Shown: piece by piece, positions 12,606 to 23,573 of the stretch | Numbering within the stretch: position 1 is the first letter of the stretch | Layout of the letters: every line of letters begins with the position of its first letter | Origin: Neurospora crassa OR74A | Lineage: Eukaryota; Ascomycota; Sordariomycetes; Sordariales; Sordariaceae | Length of the DNA stretch: 64,000 nucleotides | Direction of reading: 5' to 3' | Assembly: GCF_000182925.2 (NCBI RefSeq) | Contig: NC_026507.1 | Coordinates: 2,046,001-2,110,000 of the forward strand | Position numbers and translations under genes: made by a program | Notes under the pieces: generated by a model | Seen by the model: only the letters and a program-made list of their open reading frames with translations | The model's database searches: none | What the model was told of the DNA's origin: nothing

Positions 12606-13941
12606 TTAATCCAAACCTGGGAACGAAACGGAAGGACCACCGTGTTTACCCTTCTTGTTGCCCTTTCTCCGCTTCTTTTTTCTTTCCCTCTTGGGGCGGT
12701 CGCTGTCGCTATCGCTCCCGTCATCGTCGTCTGAGTCGTCGCTGCCGGCCGGTCGCTTGACACCTTGGTCGGCTTCCACCACCTCCTCCTCCTCTTCCTC
12801 GTCTTCTTGGGCGGAACCCGCCTCGGCCCAGACCTTGACGGTCCTGCCGCCACCACTGATCAGTCTGTTCTCGTAGTCGAAGTTTAGAGCAGCAACGCCC
12901 TCGACCTCGTCGTGCTGGAATGTAGTCTGGACCTCTCTGCGCTTCAGATCGACAATCTTGACGGTGCCGTCGCCGACGCCAACCACGGCCTTCTTGCCCC
13001 AGCCGAGCTCGTCGGGAACACGGACAATAGCATCGAGGCTTTCTCCGTCTCTTTTGGTCTCTCCGGGAGCCACATAGATGCGTTCCTGCTGGTCATCCCA
13101 GGCGCCACGATCCCATAGGGTTAAGACACCCCCGCCAGTGCCGACCGCCAGAACGGCGTTGTTGCGCATGTGCTTGGGACCCAAGCCGGTGGGGATGACT
13201 GTCGAGCACAGCAGCTCGTCCTCCTGGTCTTCCGAGGTGGCCATGATGCCATGTCTCAGGTCGGTGACGGCCAGGGTGGCGCCGCCGGTAGAAACCCACT
13301 GCTTGGGGAAACCAGAGGTGCTCTCAGACGAAGGGGGAAGAGGGGTCAGACTGGAAATGTAGTCGGAGTGGGGCACATGCTTGCGGACGGGCTTGGGGTT
13401 CAGAGAGCCATTCTCGCGGAGGTCGAAGATGTAGAGAGAGCCAGAGTCGGTGCCGAGCAGCAGGGTCTGGGGCGAGAGGGTGTGGAGGATGGCTGGGGTA
13501 TCGCTCTGACTGCTGGTACTGTTGACGGGGGGCAGGCCGATCTTGGAGATGACGACGCCGGTCTCGGGAGAGAAGTGCTTGACGATGGAGTCGGTACCGG
13601 CCGAGTAGAGGGCTGGGACGGCGAATCTGGTTAGAGGGCGCTGTACCCAAGTTGTGCTATACGTATGATAAGGCCAACTTACACTCCCCATCGGTGCTAT
13701 AAGTCAGAGTGCGACAGCTGCCCTTGTGGCGGTGGGTGCTCCAGACACTCTTGATGACACCCTTGCCACCGGTTATGCTGCTGTTCTCGTCCTCGTCGTC
13801 GTCGCTGTCCTCGTTGGTTGGGATGCGGAAGGTCTCGACGCGGCCGTTGGATAGACCGACTGTAAGCAGAGGCTTGGAGGGATGCACCACCTGCGTGAAC
13901 AGGTCCGCCGAGAGCGGCAGGGTGCAGAGGTTTTCCAGCAT
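12606..13941 (-). CDS. jip5: WD-repeat protein JIP5, ribosome biogenesis
   Basis: Likely a nucleolar WD40 protein of the Jip5 family, linked in yeast to large ribosomal subunit production. The model is complement(join(12606..13612,13683..13941)), 421 aa. Exon 1 begins [20 protein letters not shown] and ends in STDGE with donor GTAAGT. A 70-nt intron (branch CTAAC) joins it in phase 1 to [14 protein letters not shown], restoring a WD repeat. Exon 2 continues with blades such as [25 protein letters not shown] and [13 protein letters not shown]. It ends in an acidic stretch and a Lys/Arg-rich tail (about residues 360-410), typical for the family and probably a nuclear or nucleolar signal. Confidence 0.92.
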
Positions 13942-14135
13942 GACTTGTTTCTCTGTTTTACGGTTGTTGTTGTTGTTGTTATTGTTGTTGCGGATGGCTT
14001 TGTTGCTGCGTCTGGGTCAGTCAGGTCGGTGCAGGCATACGATGTGGGCCTCGGTGAATTGAGTTCCATGTAGCGAGAATGAGGTACAGATAGGTAGGTA
14101 AGTACACACCGTTGCCGACAAGCAGGTGACGGAAA

Positions 14136-14169
<34 letters not shown>

Positions 14170-14729
14170 CACACTTGGAGCTCGGGTCTCGTCGCCCTTT
14201 CTTGATCCTGCCCAGTCCGGCTTGGCGCCGACAGTAGTGTAAAGCCCCGTGCCATCAAGGTCCTTGAAGGGAATCTATCTAGTGTACTACCAGTGGAGGA
14301 GTCTGTGCGTAGAGATCCCTAGCCGCCTATGCCAAGCAGAGCAGTCACTCAGGTCTTCATTGAGACGGATTAAGTCTTGAGAGACGGCCCGCCGTTCGGG
14401 ATGCAACAATCGATGGATGTCGTCACCGCATCCACCTCTTCCTGGTTTGGAGAAGGTCCCCAATCAAGCTTCCATCATTCACACACTGCATTACTAGTAC
14501 ACTACTTACATAGTTGTAAACGACTACTGGACGCCACCACACTACGTACCTACACCCACTGCACATTGAATGAATGACTGCGACAATGACCCGTCAAGAT
14601 GCCCAACCCATCCATCATCCATTCCTTTACGTTGCTTCCTGGCACCTTCTTCATACACCCATTACCATAGTATTATATCTCTAACCGATTTCCCCATCTT
14701 TGCTGCAACGCATCGAAACTATCTCCGTG
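13942..14729. other. Divergent promoter region jip5 / chitinase
   Basis: The shared upstream region of two divergent genes. It holds a CAA/TTG-type repeat just upstream of jip5 (about 13,962-13,992) and a T30 run at 14,140-14,169. No separate gene is seen. Confidence 0.6.
14140..14169. repeat. Homopolymer run, 30 T
   Basis: An uninterrupted T run upstream of jip5 and the chitinase gene. Confidence 0.95.
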
Positions 14730-15985
14730 ATGATCTTCCTCAAGCTTCCACTGCTCTTGGGCGCCGTGATGCTGGCCATGATGGGCGGCTCCGGCGTCAT
14801 GGCCGCCACCAGCCGCCCTCTTCGGTGCATCATGTATTTGACTGGGTATGTTCAAGTGCTCGTCCCTCAACCACCGCACAGCTGATTTCTTCCCCCCATC
14901 GCAGCCAGCACCCGGTTGCGCCCCAAATCGACCAGCTCGACCATGTCACGCATGTTGCCCTGGCATTCATGAGTCCCAGCATCTTCAACGATCCTCTGAA
15001 CCAAGAATGGCCTTTGTTCACCACCGTCCATCATGTCCGCCCCCGCTTCCCCAACCACACAAAGGTCTTGATCGCCATTGGCGGCTGGGGCGACACCATT
15101 GGCTTCTCCGTGGCCGCCCTGAACGACGAAACGCGCACTCTGTTCGCCGCCAATGTTGCCAAGATGGTGGAGGCCACGGGCGCTGATGGTGTCGACGTCG
15201 ACTGGGAGTACCCCGGAGGCAACGGTGAAGACTACAAGCAGATCCCCAACTCGGACAAGCGCTGGGAGATTGCCGCCTACCCCCTCTTGCTCCAGGAACT
15301 GCGCTCTGCCCTCGGCCCCGACAAGGTCATCTCAGCCGCCGTTCCGGGCTTGCACCGCGACATGCTGGCCTTCACCCGCGAGACCGTCCCCCGCATCATG
15401 CGCCATGTCGACTTTCTCAACGTCATGACGTACGACATGATGAACCGCCGCGACACCGTCACCAAGCACCACACCGGCGTCGAGCTGAGCCTCCAGGCCG
15501 TCGATGCCTACGTGGCCGCCGGTGCCGCCCCCCAGAAGCTGAACCTCGGCTTTGCCTTTTACCTCAAATACTTCAAGACCGAGCAAGACGCCTGCGCCCA
15601 AACGTCACCGGTGGGCTGCCCCACCGTTGAGATGGAAGATCCCGTATCGGGAGCCGATCTGGGCCGCTCTGGTGCCTTTTCCTGGCACGACGACGTGCCA
15701 AAGCATCTCCGTGCTTCCTATGATAGGGCTCTAGCCCAGGGAGTTTACGACCATGACCAAGGCGGCTACTACTACTGGGACCCCACCGAGGCACTGTGGT
15801 GGACGTTCGATACCCCGGACGCCATCAAGCAAAAGTTCCCCAAGGTCATGGAGAAGCGTCGGCTGGGAGGCGTTTTTGCTTGGGGCCTAGGCGAAGATGC
15901 CCCCAACTACGACCACCTGGCCGCGCTAAACGAGGGTCTGGCCAATTTAAAGGGACAATTTACTGATGAGAGGGATGAGTTATAG
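14730..15985 (+). CDS. Secreted GH18 chitinase
   Basis: Glycoside hydrolase family 18 enzyme, expected to cleave beta-1,4 GlcNAc linkages in chitin outside the cell or at the wall. The model is join(14730..14845,14905..15985), 398 aa. The ATG at 14730 gives a clear signal peptide (MIFLKLPLLLGAVMLAMMGG, then SGVMA before the likely cut). A 59-nt intron (GTATGT to TCGCAG) joins YLTG to QHPVAPQ; without it the N-terminal strand is lost. The catalytic motif DGVDVDWE (DxxDxDxE) is intact in GADGVDVDWEYPG, preceded by the substrate-site strand VLIAIGGWGD. Other barrel strands are DFLNVMTYDMM and NLGFAFYLKYF, and GGVFAWGLGED lies near the end. No chitin-binding module is present. I cannot assign a subgroup with confidence. 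Confidence 0.93.
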
Positions 15986-16356
15986 CCATTGTGAATGGGG
16001 ACTTTGGAAAGGATGCAAAGTGTTGACGGGAATCAAGCGCAAATAGAAAATGTTTTCCGTTGTGAATAGGCTATAGCCGAGGAAGAAGGGGGTTGAGACT
16101 AAGTAGGTTCTCTCGTTTGAACTTGCTTTCACTTTACTTTCATCCCTTTTCTCGCTGATTTTGGTCCCTACCTTTGGTTTCAGTCATTGCTTTCATTCTA
16201 CCTGGCATTGACAGGCTGTGTAGCATTCGCCATTTCGTGGCCTAAAACCCCAGCTGCGTTTATCTTCTCCTTTTCTTCCTCATCAATATCCTCCCCCACC
16301 ATCGAGCAAATTCAACACTGCCACTTGCCTTCAGTCGATTTCTTCGCAACGAGGCC
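15986..16356. other. Intergenic / leader region
   Basis: Holds the chitinase 3' UTR and the upstream region of the alpha/beta-hydrolase gene. It is pyrimidine-rich near 16,262-16,300, as is common in Neurospora leaders. Confidence 0.55.
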
Positions 16357-16386
16357 ATGCCCTTTACCCCTCGAGATTCATCCTGA
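16357..16386 (+). promoter_or_regulatory. Upstream ORF whose stop overlaps the hydrolase start
   Basis: ATG at 16357 opens nine codons ending in TGA at 16384-16386. The A of that TGA is the A of the main ATG (TGATG). If the mRNA begins upstream of 16357, translation of the hydrolase would depend on leaky scanning or on reinitiation at the overlap. Confidence 0.5.
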
Positions 16387-17797
16387 TGGCACAACCTCAC
16401 CGTGAAGTGCCGCCTACGGCTGCCACTTGCCCTCCAGGCGCGTTTTCCATAGGCCAGATGCGCGTCGAGAGCTTGACGCCTACTGTCATCCGTAATAATC
16501 TCATGCCCATAATCCTCCTTCACGGAGACTATCATACAGCATCAGTCAGGAACCTGTTTCCCCCGTCTCTCTGGGGTTAGGCTAACCAAGTGTGATTTGC
16601 GCCAGGTGTGGCTCACTAAGCCTGACAGGCGCCGGGGCTGGGCTTATTTCTTTGCCGAGCGCGGTCATCGAGTCTATGCTCCGCATCTGCCATTCCATGG
16701 CCGTTCCGGTGCCTTGGTTCACTACGAACGAGTGAAAGCCATCACCCCTCAGACCGTCGAGAACCTATACACGGCCATCAACAAGACCAACAACCCAGAA
16801 TGGCCAGCGGCAAAGACGCACACACAGTGGCCAGGAGTAAGTATATGAAGTGTCAGAAACCATCATTGGACAGTCTCGGGCCGATAGCTAAAACGAAATC
16901 CAGAGCGGCGTTCGGGGCGATCCCATTTTTGACGAATATGTCAAACAACTTGTTCCATTGTATATGGACCCCCACGAGCGCCAGGCAGCCGCTCAAGAGG
17001 CAGTTGCGAGTCTCTTGCGGTTCCTGAAGCGTCCGGCTATCCTTGTCGGTCAAGGCAGCGGCGCCAACGTTGCCTGGCTGGTAGCCGATGTGGCCCCTGA
17101 CCTCATCCATGCAATCGTTGCAGTCGAGCCACTCGGGCCTCCGTTTGGCTCTGCTCTTGGGAACCAAAATGGACAACTGGGACCGACCAGCGGGTTCACA
17201 AGGGCTGCCGGCATTCGTCAATATGGCCTGGCGGATATACCGATGCAGTTTGATCCACCGGTCGCAGCACCAGAGTCATTTGAGGAGCTGTTTGGTGGTA
17301 CATATCCAGCTTTTGAACCCATCCCGGTCAGAAAGTATTACGCAAGGGGTCGGCAAGGCAAGTTCTGCTTCGAACAAGGCCCTGCTGGATTACCTGTTGG
17401 AAATTCCACTGAATCCAGGGCAGAGCCCCGGAAGCTCACGAATCTGATCGAAATCCTTCAACTTGTGGTAACAACGGAAGCGAGCTTCCACCGTTTCTCG
17501 GACTGGGCAACGGTACATTTTCTTCGTCAGGCCGGGGCTACCGTCAAGCATCACAGACTCGAGGAGCATGGAATCCATGGAAATGGGCACCTCTGCTTCC
17601 TGGAGAAAAACAGCAACGATGTGGCCAATCATGTGCTCAACTGGTTGCATAACGAGACAGGTGTCCCGAAATTACAGGTTCTTGAAGCCCGGCCCTCTCC
17701 TTCCCAGGCCATCAACCCATCGGGCGACCACAGGCAGTCCTTAATTCTGCCCCCTGAAAAGACATGCCCAACGAAGAAAGAGACCAGTAGAAACTGA
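16386..17797 (+). CDS. Alpha/beta-hydrolase fold protein, nucleophile Ser not at the usual place
   Basis: Cytosolic alpha/beta-hydrolase-like protein of a fungal family. Function unknown. The model has three exons, 16386-16544, 16606-16836 and 16904-17797, 427 aa, all junctions in phase 0. Intron 1 has a weak donor (GTCAGG) but a good CTAAC branch site; intron 2 uses GTAAGT. Splicing yields the family run LLHGDYHT, then VWLTKPDRRRGWAYFF, HLPFHGRSG, TPQTVENLYTAI and TQWPG joined to SGVRGDPIFDEY. The elbow after strand 5 reads VGQGSGAN, where GxSxG would be expected, so Gly occupies the nucleophile position and Ser sits one residue later. A candidate catalytic His is in HGNGHLCF. No signal peptide is seen. 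It may be a weak esterase or a non-enzymatic member. Confidence 0.78.
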
Positions 17798-19511
17798 GCT
17801 GAAGCCAATCAACACCATAGCGAACTCAAGTCAAAGATAAAGCAGAAGGGTACAAACCAACTCGTCTCAGCCTGGCGATGTTCGGACCAGCAACTGTCAC
17901 AATGCCCCCATAGTATCCACTCCTCATTCCTCGACCGTCGGGAAGACTCAGGTTGCGCGAGGTGTTACCCCCGTACTCTACACACCCCACAACAAACTTA
18001 TCCAGCAAACTGGTCAAAGCACGCTCAGCGAACGGCGAACTGTGGAAATTGCGTCTAGTCCCAACAATCCAACTCCACGTCCGACACAGATTCTTGGGAG
18101 ACAACGAACATCGGCTTGGGCCAAGCTTCCGACAGTACCAGAAGCCACTTAACAAAGCGGCGTGGCGAACATTTCCGACAAGCAGACGCACACTACGAAT
18201 AACTGGGTGCAAAGACAACAACTCCGTTCAGTCGAAAGGGTTGTTGTGAAAAGCGGCAAGTGCCTAAATTACTCAAGGGATACGGCATGTAGATGAAGCC
18301 GGTAGGGTTCTCCATCTTTTTCTGACCGTGAGGCTAAATTATCCTTCTGATATCCACGTCTGCCTTCGCTTATCACAAGATATCCCATTCCCTTCTAGCT
18401 GCCTTGAGTCTTTTCTTACAGGCTCCATACTGCGGCTCATGGGTCGCCTCGTTATACTCATAGATCTCTTGATTATAGATCTCTTGATTAGTGGTATAAT
18501 TCAGCTGAAATCCCATAAATTATTCTGCCAAACGAGGGATACCACTAAGATCTGCCAAGTGTTCGAAGGTTCGAACAATATTGTTTCAATCCGGAGCAAC
18601 CTTCTCATGTATGCTGATATTGCCATGATTCAAGTAAAGGGTATGTGGGCGGCCGGGTCTGCTGCAGTAGCAAAAGATGGAATAGCTTTGTATAGCATGC
18701 CAGGTGCAGCTCGAGTTCATGGGTGCAGCAAATAGACGGTTACATGTGTGCTCACAACATTGTGCTTGGTTGCATCTAGTAGCCTCTGGTGACACAGCAT
18801 GGCAACCAGTAACTGCCTCTTGTCATGTTGTCTATTCCCCATCTCGCCGTTCTTGTATCTCCCATCGCCCATTCTTGCTCATATTTTCTGCCGCTTCATG
18901 AACTTGTCAGACCCACATAGCCATACAAGAGGTCTCAACTATGGCAGGACGAATTTCCGTTCTCACCCGAACATTGTCACATCCCCGAAAATGACACCGG
19001 TGCTGTTAAACTTGAGGAATTGCCATTCAAGTTCCTACATATACAGTACCTTCGGCCTCCAGTCAAAGTGCAAGTCATTCACGATCTGACCTGATAGCAT
19101 GCTCAAGTTAGGTTATGGCCCAGCCAGCATGCGTTCGTAATAGTTGTCTGAACTAGCAACCTCTGCAACTATTCCAGGATTTACCATTTCGAATTGCGAT
19201 AACATCTCATTGACTCTTTGACTCTTGACACCTTTTTGGCTTTTTCTTAAGAAAGCAGACAAGATTGTGATTTGCCCAACCGAGTTGAGGATAGGGTATA
19301 GAGGTTCCAGCAGCCATCAAATCAGGGTCATGCTCTCTAGCTCGTCACCCAGCTCATCTCCGAATAAGGTGTCCTCAGTTCTCGCTGACACTTCGGCATC
19401 GCACGAGCCAATTTTAAGTGTAGGCTTACCTGAACACTGCGTACAACATAGAATTCTTGGACTTCTCACGTAGCGGGTTTTACTAATCACAACTCTTAGT
19501 TTTCTCACGCG
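17798..19511. other. Intergenic, no supported gene
   Basis: 1.7 kb with only short open frames lacking recognisable domains or credible splice chains. The base composition is ordinary and not RIP-like. A tandem agatctcttgatta(t) duplication sits at about 18,463-18,491. Confidence 0.5.
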
Positions 19512-19617
19512 ATGGCCTCTTCATCTCAGCAGTCTGAGTCGAACAACACTACACAGAATGCCAACGCTACCACCAGTCACAACAGCAACGACACCGCCGA
19601 CAACAACGACAGCAGTG

Positions 19618-19659
<42 letters not shown>

Positions 19660-20177
19660 TTAGCAAAAACAGCCAGAATGATGCTCGCAATGAGCACGCT
19701 CCCGTGGCCATCAACCTACGCTCTACAGCAACGGCCCCTAACCCCGTACAACATATCCAATACGAGTCCCTCCCAGCCCTCAACTTGAACCACCCTCCAT
19801 TCTACGGCACCTATCGTGACTCAACCGACGGCGTCCCGCAGTACCATCCATTTTCCGACGACGACGGCGACGACGATGGCGACGACGACGGCGACGGGCA
19901 GGAGTTGGAGGAGGAGAACAGAGAGGAGTCCGAGAATCAATTTTCGCGAATTCATAGGGTTGATCACGCCTACAGTGACCGTTCTGGCCGTCAGAGGCAG
20001 CAAAGGGACGAGGAGGAAAGTGATTCAGGCGGGGGTAGGAGACGTAGCAGGTGGGAAAGGAGAAGAGGGGTCGTCATGAAGATGAGAAAGGTAATGATTT
20101 GCATTGTTGTGTTGCCGCTCCTGTTGGGTGCGTTGTGGGTTTGTATCAATCTGTTCAGAAAGGACGAGACGTTGTGA
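19512..20177 (+). CDS. Hypothetical low-complexity protein with one C-terminal membrane span
   Basis: Not recognised. A single-exon frame of 221 aa. Residues 1-60 are Ser/Asn/Thr-rich with a run of 13 Asn, encoded by CAA/AAC-type repeats. Residues 60-110 look more ordinary (VAINLRSTATAPNPVQHIQY, HPPFYGTY). Residues 115-140 are an Asp/Gly repeat followed by acidic and Arg-rich stretches. Residues about 195-214 form one hydrophobic segment (VMICIVVLPLLLGALWVCI) preceded by basic residues and followed by a short tail. This layout suggests a tail-anchored or type II membrane protein. The start is supported by a cgcgATGgc context. Low complexity makes false coding potential possible. Confidence 0.5.
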
Positions 20178-20420
20178 GGAACTTTGAAAAGACGAGTCAT
20201 CGTGGATCAGAGAGGGAGAAAATGCTATCAACGCGTAGGAGAGGGTGTTGGAGACCCGACTGGTTTGTCTTGGGAAGGGAAAAGAGTGTTTAGCGGGCGA
20301 GTTTGGAGGCAGTCAGTTGTTGCAGTGATGTCTTGATTTGTGAGGCCTGTCTGGCCCAGATATGTAGCATGATTCGTTTTCCATTCTCGTTCAATTTTCG
20401 TTGAAGTTTTTTTTGTATAG

Positions 20421-20444
20421 AAAAAAAAAAAAAAAAAAAAAAAA
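20421..20444. repeat. Homopolymer run, 24 A
   Basis: An uninterrupted A run about 250 bp after the hypothetical gene. Confidence 0.95.
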
Positions 20445-20480
20445 GGAACCCTGAAAAAATTGGTAATATTTCTCTTTAAA

Positions 20481-20717
<237 letters not shown>

Positions 20718-20737
20718 ATGCTGTGTCGCGACGTTAC

Positions 20738-21003
20738 TATCATGGCTGAGCCAGACTGGTTGCTAAGACCACTCCCGTAGCCCGTGCTCCTATCTGCGCC
20801 TTCTGGTTGGGTGCATCCTTATCGCATCTACCCGTATTGTCTAATTGGTTGCATCCTTCCAAGGACCCACTTCATTCCTGTATTTAGTCGTGCCAGCCAG
20901 AGCCAACACTTCTCTTCTTCTCTTTTACTCCCTATAGTTAATTATTTATTATATTTATTAGATTAGTAATACTAGCCACTTACCTAATCTACGTACCGTA
21001 ATA
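20738..21003 (+). repeat. 5' LTR of the short element
   Basis: 266 bp. The outer (left) half is only lightly mutated, while the inner half is strongly AT-enriched, ending ccgtaata where the 3' copy has ccgtgaca. Confidence 0.9.
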
Positions 21004-22580
21004 CTTAATTAACTATCCCTTCTCTAATTGGCTTATTGCGCGTAAGCTATTGATTAATTAGCGATTGTAACCCCTTTTTTCGATCGGTGCCGCTAAGAGT
21101 AAGGTTGTATTGTATTAATAATTATCCGACCGACGGAACCTGATTTCTATATATAACTAAGCGGGGCGCCTACTGCCTTATTGGGTCTAACCCTAATACG
21201 AAATATGTAAAGTATTACGTAAATTATATTATTAGCGTACTAGAAGGTTTACAATTAAAAGTAGAGGATTATATATAACCTTAGGGCTCGCTACGCTAAT
21301 AGAGTTATCCCAAACCCGGACTTTCTTTTTTCTAAACTACGTTATTAATACTATTCAATTAGTATTCTTCTTATTTTATTACTGTTTTAACTTAACAACA
21401 CTATCTTGATTATAACAATTATTTAATTAGCCGCCCGCTCTCCTCCTAACAGTTAATTAAATTTATTAACTATTACATACTTTCAACTTTATTACTAATA
21501 ATTTAACTCCCTTATATTATTTAATAAGGGTATTATTAATTCCTAATTATTAATATTAATCCTGCTATTTAGATCGATTTACTTCTCCTATCTCTATAAT
21601 TCCGGCACTCTATTTTAAAAACTATTATAATCCCTTTCGCGTTTCCGGATTAAAAACCGCATTCTCGCTACCTCCTTATCTTTAATCCTCGTATCTTTTG
21701 GATTTATTAACTAATTATATTACTAGAAAGACCATTCGTCTTTACTCTTTAAGGCGTATACATAAGGAATTAAAAGAATATTGTAATTATTATTATTAAT
21801 ACTATATTTCCGGTTAATACTCTTATTATCCTAGATCTAGCTTTTTTACTTCGTCTTTCGAAATCAAATATTAAATTAAATTTCTACTATTTATTTAATC
21901 AATACTCCTTAATTAGCTTTACTTCGTCTCTTAAAATTAAACATTAAATTAGATTTCTCCTACCAATTTAATTTATCTCTAAATTTCCTATAATTCTATT
22001 ACCTTCCTTCCGCTTTAGGAAGTCAATAATAATAAATAAAAGTATCCTCTATATTATTCTCCTATTATTTCATTTTTCGAATCAAACTTTATTAATACCG
22101 ATAATCCGTTTTCAATATCCCTCTCCAACTAAACCACAGTTTTAAACTCGCCAATTACATTATAATACCTCACATTACATCTCCAATTTTAAAATTATAC
22201 GTTCAAATTAGACAATCGACATTTACACATAGGATGGGTTGAGGCTCTACGGTATTAAGGCTCTATAAATACCTTAATAACTATTAACTATTTGTATAAG
22301 AGATAGATTATATAGAGAATTACAACGTTATATAATACTCTTTCTTTTCGTTCGATATTAGAGTAGTCCTACTACTATAGAACCGGTATTATCTCTTTTC
22401 GATTTATTACATTATATAGAAGCTTCCTATTAATTAGGATTGAAATTCTGCATTATTAAGGCTTATTAAAATTTTAGTATTGAGAACCTTACTGGTTTTC
22501 ACATAGATATATACGATTCTAGTAATTTTAGTCGACTCTAGGTTTAAATTTTTCTTCTACGGGGGGGAGGGGGGGGGTAA

Positions 22581-23222
22581 TATTATAGCTGAGCCAAACT
22601 AGTTGCTAAGACTACTCCCGTAGCCCGTACTCCTATTTGCGCCTTCTAGTTGGATATATCCTTATTGTATCTACCCGTATTGTCTAATTAGTTACATCCT
22701 TCTAAGGACCCACTTCATTTCTATATTTAGTCGTACCAGCCAGAGCCAGCACTTCTCTTCTTCTCTTTTACTCCCCATACCATAGCGGGAAAATCACCAG
22801 CGCATCAAGCCTTGTTGGGGGGTTCAATGCTTGCAATTTGACTATCCTTGTTGTGAGATCCAGCACTGTTGGTTGAGGGAGACCTCTGATTGGTTGGTTG
22901 AGAGTACGCTATAAACGACTGCTGAAATATTCCAACATTTAGTGCTTCCTTAGGGAGGTTTTTTTTTTTTTTTTTTTTTTTTTTTCTTTTCATTTCCTTA
23001 TATAGAGAGAGGAACTGAGACGAATATTCAATCAATTGATCCAGTGGCTCAATAGTTCTCATCGATGCATTTCTTTCTTGAGATTGCTAGTTCGATTCCA
23101 AGTAGTAGCTTTTTTTCCGTTGTACGAAGAGTCTCGCGCGGAAGTGAAAGTGTGAATACCCTCATCCGGAACCGCCCCCCCACCCCCCCCCCCCCCCCGA
23201 GGCCTAACTATAGAGGAAAAAG

Positions 23223-23269
<47 letters not shown>

Positions 23270-23568
23270 AAAAAATAAGACAGAAACTCTAAGACCCTTA
23301 TAGTGTCCCTTTCAGAAGGTCATTATAGGGGTCTTTAGCTTTTACCATTTTACACCCAAATCCGACCAATCAGAAGCCTCCCTCAACCAACAGTGCTAGA
23401 TCTCACAACAAGGCTGGGCTAGTTATCTGCTCTAAGATTTGGAACTACCCTTGTAACCCCCTCTCAAGCCTTGACACTCTCCTTATATTTCCGCTGTGGT
23501 AGTTAATTATTTATTACATTCGTCAGATTAGCAGTGCCAGCCACTTGCCCAGTCTACGTGCCGTGACA
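22581..23568 (+). repeat. 3' LTR of the short element, split by an inserted element
   Basis: LTR pieces 22,581-22,779 (199 bp) and 23,502-23,568 (67 bp) add up to 266 bp, exactly the 5' LTR length. The break is the 720-bp inverted-repeat element. Confidence 0.9.
22780..23499. mobile_element. 720-bp MITE-like element with long terminal inverted repeats, TA target duplication
   Basis: The ends are CCATAGCGG and CCGCTGTGG, flanked by TA on both sides (22,778-22,779 and 23,500-23,501). Inverted homology extends over about 100-130 bp inward: the left arm segment around cttgttgtgagatcc, actgttggttgaggga and tgattgg is matched by its reverse complement at about 23,365-23,410. There is no transposase. 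A T17-type run, a C-rich run and an A run of about 45 lie inside. A TA duplication fits Tc1/mariner-type mobilisation. Base composition is near genomic average, unlike the RIP-mutated LTR around it. Confidence 0.85.
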
Positions 23569-23573
23569 GTTAC

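Larger units (their letters stand above)
20738..23568 (+). mobile_element. Short LTR retroelement (non-autonomous type), RIP-mutated, with a nested insertion
   Basis: The element is bounded by 266-bp LTRs and a perfect 5-bp target duplication GTTAC (20733-20737 and 23569-23573). LTR ends derive from TGTCATGG and CCGTGACA; the left copy now starts TATCATGG. A G-rich polypurine tract (22,561-22,577) precedes the 3' LTR, so the element reads on the plus strand. Without the nested insertion it is about 2.1 kb. The internal 1.58 kb is AT-rich and shows no reverse transcriptase or gag, so it was probably mobilised in trans. The same family makes up the outer element at 30,309-58,566 and the solo LTR at 58,685. 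Confidence 0.9.

Noticed and set aside
17826-18221. 131-codon minus-strand frame
   Set aside because: No recognisable domain, no splice partners, atypical composition for a protein.
18560-18585. gaaggttcgaacaat, resembling a tRNA B-box
   Set aside because: No tRNA stems around it; it is a short palindrome.
23078-23100. tRNA B-box-like tagttcgattcc
   Set aside because: No matching A-box, acceptor stem or cloverleaf; it lies inside the 720-bp element.
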